Part shown: piece by piece, positions 58,101 to 59,840 of the stretch
Layout: the number at the start of each line of letters is the position of its first letter
How positions within the stretch are numbered: the first letter of the stretch is position 1
Assembly (NCBI GenBank): GCA_017651425.1
Contig: JAGCCZ010000028.1
Span: 1 to 59,840 of the forward strand
Source: Bacteroidales bacterium
Lineage (GTDB): Bacteria > Bacteroidota > Bacteroidia > Bacteroidales > WCHB1-69
Reading direction: 5' to 3'
Length of the DNA stretch: 59,840 nt
Translations under genes and position numbers: made by a program
Notes under the pieces: model-generated
What the model was told of the DNA's origin: nothing
Seen by the model: only the letters and a program-made list of their open reading frames with translations
Databases searched by the model: none

Positions 58101-58595
58101 GCCCACCGCTGGGACGGGAAGGACAAGATTAGTGGCAATGTGGCATACAACGAAGCTCTCGCTGCCAGAACGATAGCGAACCACAATATGAGCGATGAGT
58201 TACCCCATCCAAAACTTTTGACGCAGGCGGCAGACACCTTGTTCGACTATCTTGAGAGAACGTACGGGAAGGAAAAAGAACTGCTCCGTGAGACTCCGTT
58301 TACCTACCGTCGCAAAAACGGACAGTTGGTAAGTGGCGAGATGGATTTGATTTGGAAACTCAATGACAAAGACTGTATCCTGTTGGATTACAAGAACTTC
58401 CCCGCACAAGGAGAAAAGGGAAAAGATCTTGTAATGAATGATGATGAAAAGAACGATCACTATGTTGGCCACTACTTCCCACAACTGCGCGAGTACCGCA
58501 CCGCCCTCGAAGCCGCAGGCATGACCGTGACGCACGTGTTCGTGTTTTACGCGGTGTTGGGGTGCTTGGTGGAGGTGATGGATAACGCACAATAA
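55182..58595 (+). CDS. AddA-like UvrD/RecB helicase-nuclease
   Basis: A 1137-residue SF1 helicase with a C-terminal nuclease. Motifs in order: Walker A NAGAGAGKTTT near 8-18, TTYTKAAAKEFREK near 46 (Ia), TIGTVHSVAQQYL near 84, FVDEFQDSN near 359 (II), VGDPKQAIYGFRGSD near 384 (III), TSWRS near 430 (IV), VATYHKSKGLQWKIVIL near 735 (V), and LLYVGVTRARDYL near 828 (VI). The RecB-type nuclease is FGTCIHNYF near 963, SGEMDLIWKL near 1050 and ILLDYKNF near 1065 (D-DxK with N next). It unwinds and resects DNA ends, probably with the AddB-like subunit. A terminator follows 22 bases after the stop. Confidence 0.92.
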   Translation: MERVHYINAGAGAGKTTTLVKELRRILTEKDANENYICQPSEIILTTYTKAAAKEFREKTFKKLLETPAALDVAKILDTATIGTVHSVAQQYLQRYWSLLGYSGQFNVMTDQDKKNYIDRSLRESVNERDIQFFKEYAAYFEIKNNKNKTNENFWKEYVKEIISKMHAYNIAAADLTKYSKKSCTVVKRLFNAQFDGTLFAVKASVYYNYLDDRRQDMKAKRPSEAKKAINKMNLYDNIVAIPKPGKADIEDFLSSEFFKGKIDDKNPNCKNIEQSRKSVKEYLESLLFFNPTKGKKVQECIKRIFKIASQWSTKFDNYKRENNLLDFDDLEAKFLELLDIDAVKEDIKSSVKYLFVDEFQDSNPIQLEIFQKLSELVQIRSYWVGDPKQAIYGFRGSDSSLTTQLLKKIPKPELKKDDNYVFKQNGDQCTAELIKTSWRSIKSLVQLSNEVFKRSFKEGVPSERIKQVPLGYLRKGGKIKKPIQHWHCGKDKYDALATRVAEILNGKCGTIPGVYKEEYPEKKKLVKIVPSDIAILTSMNDTCADIAEALRKKNIPVALAETEIRDKAEVKLVLALLKYVANKNRKYAKIELAKLLENKKIGTILKEIVKDRYDFYPNRDEKDMESHSATTTVSKDPDKFFAMLDDKLNGLRGLNISAIVKGIIAVLDLRNVVAKWKMADIRRENLDMLIKKASDFERTTAHTPNSATVSDFIAYMQNPDIDAQLDQSADGVKVATYHKSKGLQWKIVILDSLTQDDLDNKKFVKNNWFGLNLKGGYNAAQLQLIPSIGNINDSMSEIVEDLKNKKGDNGNYNLQHGKVEGELKRLLYVGVTRARDYLVTISTDDKPLKWVQNVRQDTLPSKTAVLEDIANQTSCSFIDLWGVPKHLAWYEQISNDPTVTYKKPSAKATRLKEVPMNQVTEHKRISPSKLKEKCENMTPKIVEDFKFTGIKHGSIEEKDYAAFGTCIHNYFAAHRWDGKDKISGNVAYNEALAARTIANHNMSDELPHPKLLTQAADTLFDYLERTYGKEKELLRETPFTYRRKNGQLVSGEMDLIWKLNDKDCILLDYKNFPAQGEKGKDLVMNDDEKNDHYVGHYFPQLREYRTALEAAGMTVTHVFVFYAVLGCLVEVMDNAQ

Positions 58596-58617
58596 TACAT
58601 ATTTTTACTATAGAAGT

Positions 58618-58655
58618 AAGACTGCCGACTCACAGAAGTTAGCGGTCTTTTTTTT
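58618..58655 (+). terminator. Terminator of the AddAB-like operon
   Basis: AAGAC-TGC (58618-58625) with GCGGTCTT (58642-58649, one T-G pair) and a run of eight T. The GCTACTCGCAA box begins directly after the T run. Confidence 0.82.
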
Positions 58656-58701
58656 GCTACTCGCAATTTCCGCTCCCATCTTCATTTCCGTTTTATTTTT
58701 G
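58656..58701 (+). promoter_or_regulatory. Promoter with GCTACTCGCAA box, copy 2
   Basis: GCTACTCGCAATT at 58656-58668 and TATTTTTG at 58694-58701, start-to-start 38 bases. It precedes the unknown gene at 58834. Confidence 0.7.
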
Positions 58702-58716
58702 CAGCGTCGTTCAAGT

Positions 58717-58750
58717 CAGTGATCAGTGATCAGTGAAAAGTGATCAGTCA
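58717..58750. repeat. CAGTGAT tandem repeats in a leader
   Basis: CAGTGAT occurs at 58717 and 58724, then as CAGTGAAAAGTGAT at 58731 and CAGTCAT at 58745. They lie in the 132-base leader between the -7 box and the ATG at 58834. The following bases (AACGCC, AACGGC, AACAGC words) are also repetitive. No gene. Confidence 0.5.
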
Positions 58751-58833
58751 TGGTCAATGCCAAACGCCAACGGCTAAAAGCAAACAGCCAATAGCTAAAG
58801 TTAAAATAAATCACAAACTAAAAACACAAAAAC

Positions 58834-59307
58834 ATGCCAATTATAAAATTCAAAAACGGAAAATGGTGCGAGATGACACCGGAAGAAATCAAACAAGAAA
58901 AGGAAATGGTAGCACTGAAAAGCCAGGCCGACGAAAAAGCCCGAATGGAAAGACAGCAGGAACTGGCCAAGCAGTACGGCACCGACATCTGGAACGCTTC
59001 CAAAGGGGAAAACTGCATGGATGACATCTATGAGTTTCTTACAGAGGTGTTGGAACCTCAAAACCTGCGCATCGACATCAGCGATGGATTGATGACCTGC
59101 TCTTGGGAAGACTGGAGCAACCACGCTTACAAAAGGGTTGATCTGTCTTACATCGACGCGCTCGCCGTGCGACAGTTGCTGAACTGCGAGGACAATGCCG
59201 CCCTGCTCGAGGAAATGAAAAAAAACTTCGGCAGCGAAGAGGGCATCGAGCTGATTGCCGGCTGGCTGACCGAGAACGGATTGTATTTCAAGAGGGAAGA
59301 GGAATAG
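58834..59307 (+). CDS. Small protein of unknown function (157 residues)
   Basis: A soluble, charged 157-residue protein starting MPIIKFKNGKWCEMTPEEIKQEKEM. The first 50 residues look like a long amphipathic helix (EEIKQEKEMVALKSQADEKARMERQQELAKQ). The rest (DDIYEFLTEVLEPQNLRIDISDGLMTCSWEDWSNHAYKRVDLSYIDALAVRQLLN...) is a mixed domain with no motif I recognise. There is no signal or membrane segment. It shares its first four residues and its promoter layout with the next gene (59473). Downstream is the second 60-base hairpin. Its position after the helicase-nuclease operon is suggestive, but a shared function is not shown. Confidence 0.75.
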   Translation: MPIIKFKNGKWCEMTPEEIKQEKEMVALKSQADEKARMERQQELAKQYGTDIWNASKGENCMDDIYEFLTEVLEPQNLRIDISDGLMTCSWEDWSNHAYKRVDLSYIDALAVRQLLNCEDNAALLEEMKKNFGSEEGIELIAGWLTENGLYFKREEE

Positions 59308-59322
59308 ACATACCCGCACAAG

Positions 59323-59382
59323 CCGTTCCTGCAAGAAGGTATATTGGATGAAAGACTCCTCCTTAAAAGTTTGCGGGAGCGG
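59323..59382. repeat. 60-base hairpin repeat, copy 2 (also a terminator)
   Basis: Same length as the copy at 52256. Stem differences from copy 1 are compatible with G-T pairing (CCGTTCCTGCAA with TTGCGGGAGCGG), which suggests selection on the folded RNA. Here it is followed by TTTTTT (59384-59389) and can end the transcript of the gene at 58834. Confidence 0.78.
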
Positions 59383-59389
59383 CTTTTTT

Positions 59390-59435
59390 GCTACTCGCAA
59401 ATTTTGCCCTCACTTTGTTTTTCTTCCTATTTTTG
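59390..59435 (+). promoter_or_regulatory. Promoter with GCTACTCGCAA box, copy 3
   Basis: GCTACTCGCAAATT from 59390, TTTG at 59403-59406 (21-base spacer) and TATTTTTG at 59428-59435, then CCGCGTAAAA as in copy 1. Box-to-box distance is 38 bases. It lies 38 bases before the ATG at 59473. Confidence 0.72.
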
Positions 59436-59472
59436 CCGCGTAAAAAAATCGTTCATCAAAAAACCTAAGATT

Positions 59473-59840
59473 ATGCCAATAATAACAAAAGACAAAGAGT
59501 TCAGCGATGAAGAAATCTTGGCTGAATACAGAAAAAGAAGCGACGAATACCACGAGTGGCGCCAGCAAAAGGCGGCGGAGTTCCTGCAAAGCAAGAAACG
59601 GGACAAATGCTACCACTGCTACACTGAAGAAACAGAAACCGGCTATGCGGACGAATTCTTCATCCCGCTCGCCGACGACATCGTTGCCCGCGTGCAAGAC
59701 CTGAAGGAGGAAATCCGCAACGATCCTGAACTGAAAGACGACGAGGACCGTGCCGATGAGTTCAGAGACCGTGTTTGTGAAATCGGCTATGACATCGAAA
59801 ATGTACCGCAACCCTGGCCGGATGACAATATCTTCACCAA
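59473..59840 (+). CDS. Unknown acidic protein, 3' end outside window
   Basis: The frame opens at ATG 59473 and runs off the window after 122 codons without a stop. It begins MPIITKDKEFSDEEILAEYRKRSDEYHEW and is strongly charged, with a CYHC pair near residues 47-50 and an acidic helix (LKEEIRNDPELKDDEDRADEF). No family is recognised. The four-residue start MPII and the promoter cassette are shared with the gene at 58834, so the two may be part of a series of small, co-regulated genes continuing to the right. Confidence 0.72.
   Translation, partial: MPIITKDKEFSDEEILAEYRKRSDEYHEWRQQKAAEFLQSKKRDKCYHCYTEETETGYADEFFIPLADDIVARVQDLKEEIRNDPELKDDEDRADEFRDRVCEIGYDIENVPQPWPDDNIFT

Noticed and set aside
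55182..58595. Reading the helicase-nuclease pair and the small genes after it as a named phage-defence system
   Set aside because: No restriction, toxin, reverse transcriptase or Cas-like gene is present, and AddAB-type enzymes are ordinary repair proteins. The small genes are separated by a terminator and have their own promoters.

Overview
The window looks like chromosomal DNA of a Bacteroidales member (Bacteroidota). Evidence: promoters are of the Bacteroidota type (a -7 box TAnnTTTG, mostly TATTTTTG, TATCTTTG or TACTTTTG, sometimes with TTTG about 20 bases upstream); Shine-Dalgarno sites are mostly absent; a secreted M6 protease ends in a type IX secretion (Por) sorting domain; lipoproteins, OPT, SPOR and Omp85 proteins have Bacteroidota-like sequences; and PckA is the ATP-dependent form. 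The genus cannot be named from the sequence alone. The genetic code is standard.

Layout. 1-5.4 kb: the end of dnaK, a hairpin-rich gene-free stretch, small conserved proteins, a PduO-type cobalamin adenosyltransferase, tRNA-Lys, a variant HAD protein, pckA and tRNA-Met. 5.5-12 kb (minus strand): a four-gene locus of outer-membrane porin, imelysin lipoprotein, di-heme CxxCH lipoprotein and a ResB-CcsA cytochrome c maturation fusion; this reads as one metal or redox module at the cell envelope. 12-20 kb: EamA exporter, class V aminotransferase, threonine dehydrogenase, acyl-CoA synthetase, an AT-richer DUF4143 ATPase and cysS. 20-31 kb: a GDPD-EEP fusion, a lipoprotein, a sugar-phosphate transferase for surface polysaccharide, an OPT transporter, then a tight five-gene run (deoxynucleoside kinase, kdsB, an HU-like/SPOR membrane protein, pssA, LOG).

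31-41 kb: envelope proteins (a 44-residue lipoprotein with a barrel-like partner, an Omp85-family protein), then flippase, GT2, SnoaL-like and EFR1 ferredoxin genes in one direction, a second acyl-CoA synthetase, a LytTR membrane regulator with direct repeats upstream, and nth. 41-50 kb: a HAD phosphatase, ligA, the T9SS-type protease, aldehyde dehydrogenase, two hypothetical proteins, an iron-type alcohol dehydrogenase and an RsmI-like methyltransferase. 50-60 kb: tRNA-Leu and tRNA-Gly, a decayed rtcB, a deoxyribonucleotidase-like HAD, a two-gene AddAB-like helicase-nuclease pair with an unusual AddB partner, and two small unknown genes.

The most unusual signals are not classical genes. They are a promoter cassette with a GCTACTCGCAA box at fixed spacing, seen three times in the last 8 kb; a 60-base hairpin present twice at about 80% identity; a nested-hairpin intergenic region near 0.9-1.08 kb; 11-bp direct repeats 20 bp apart before the LytTR gene; and a strong terminator ending 10 bases before the GDPD-EEP start codon.
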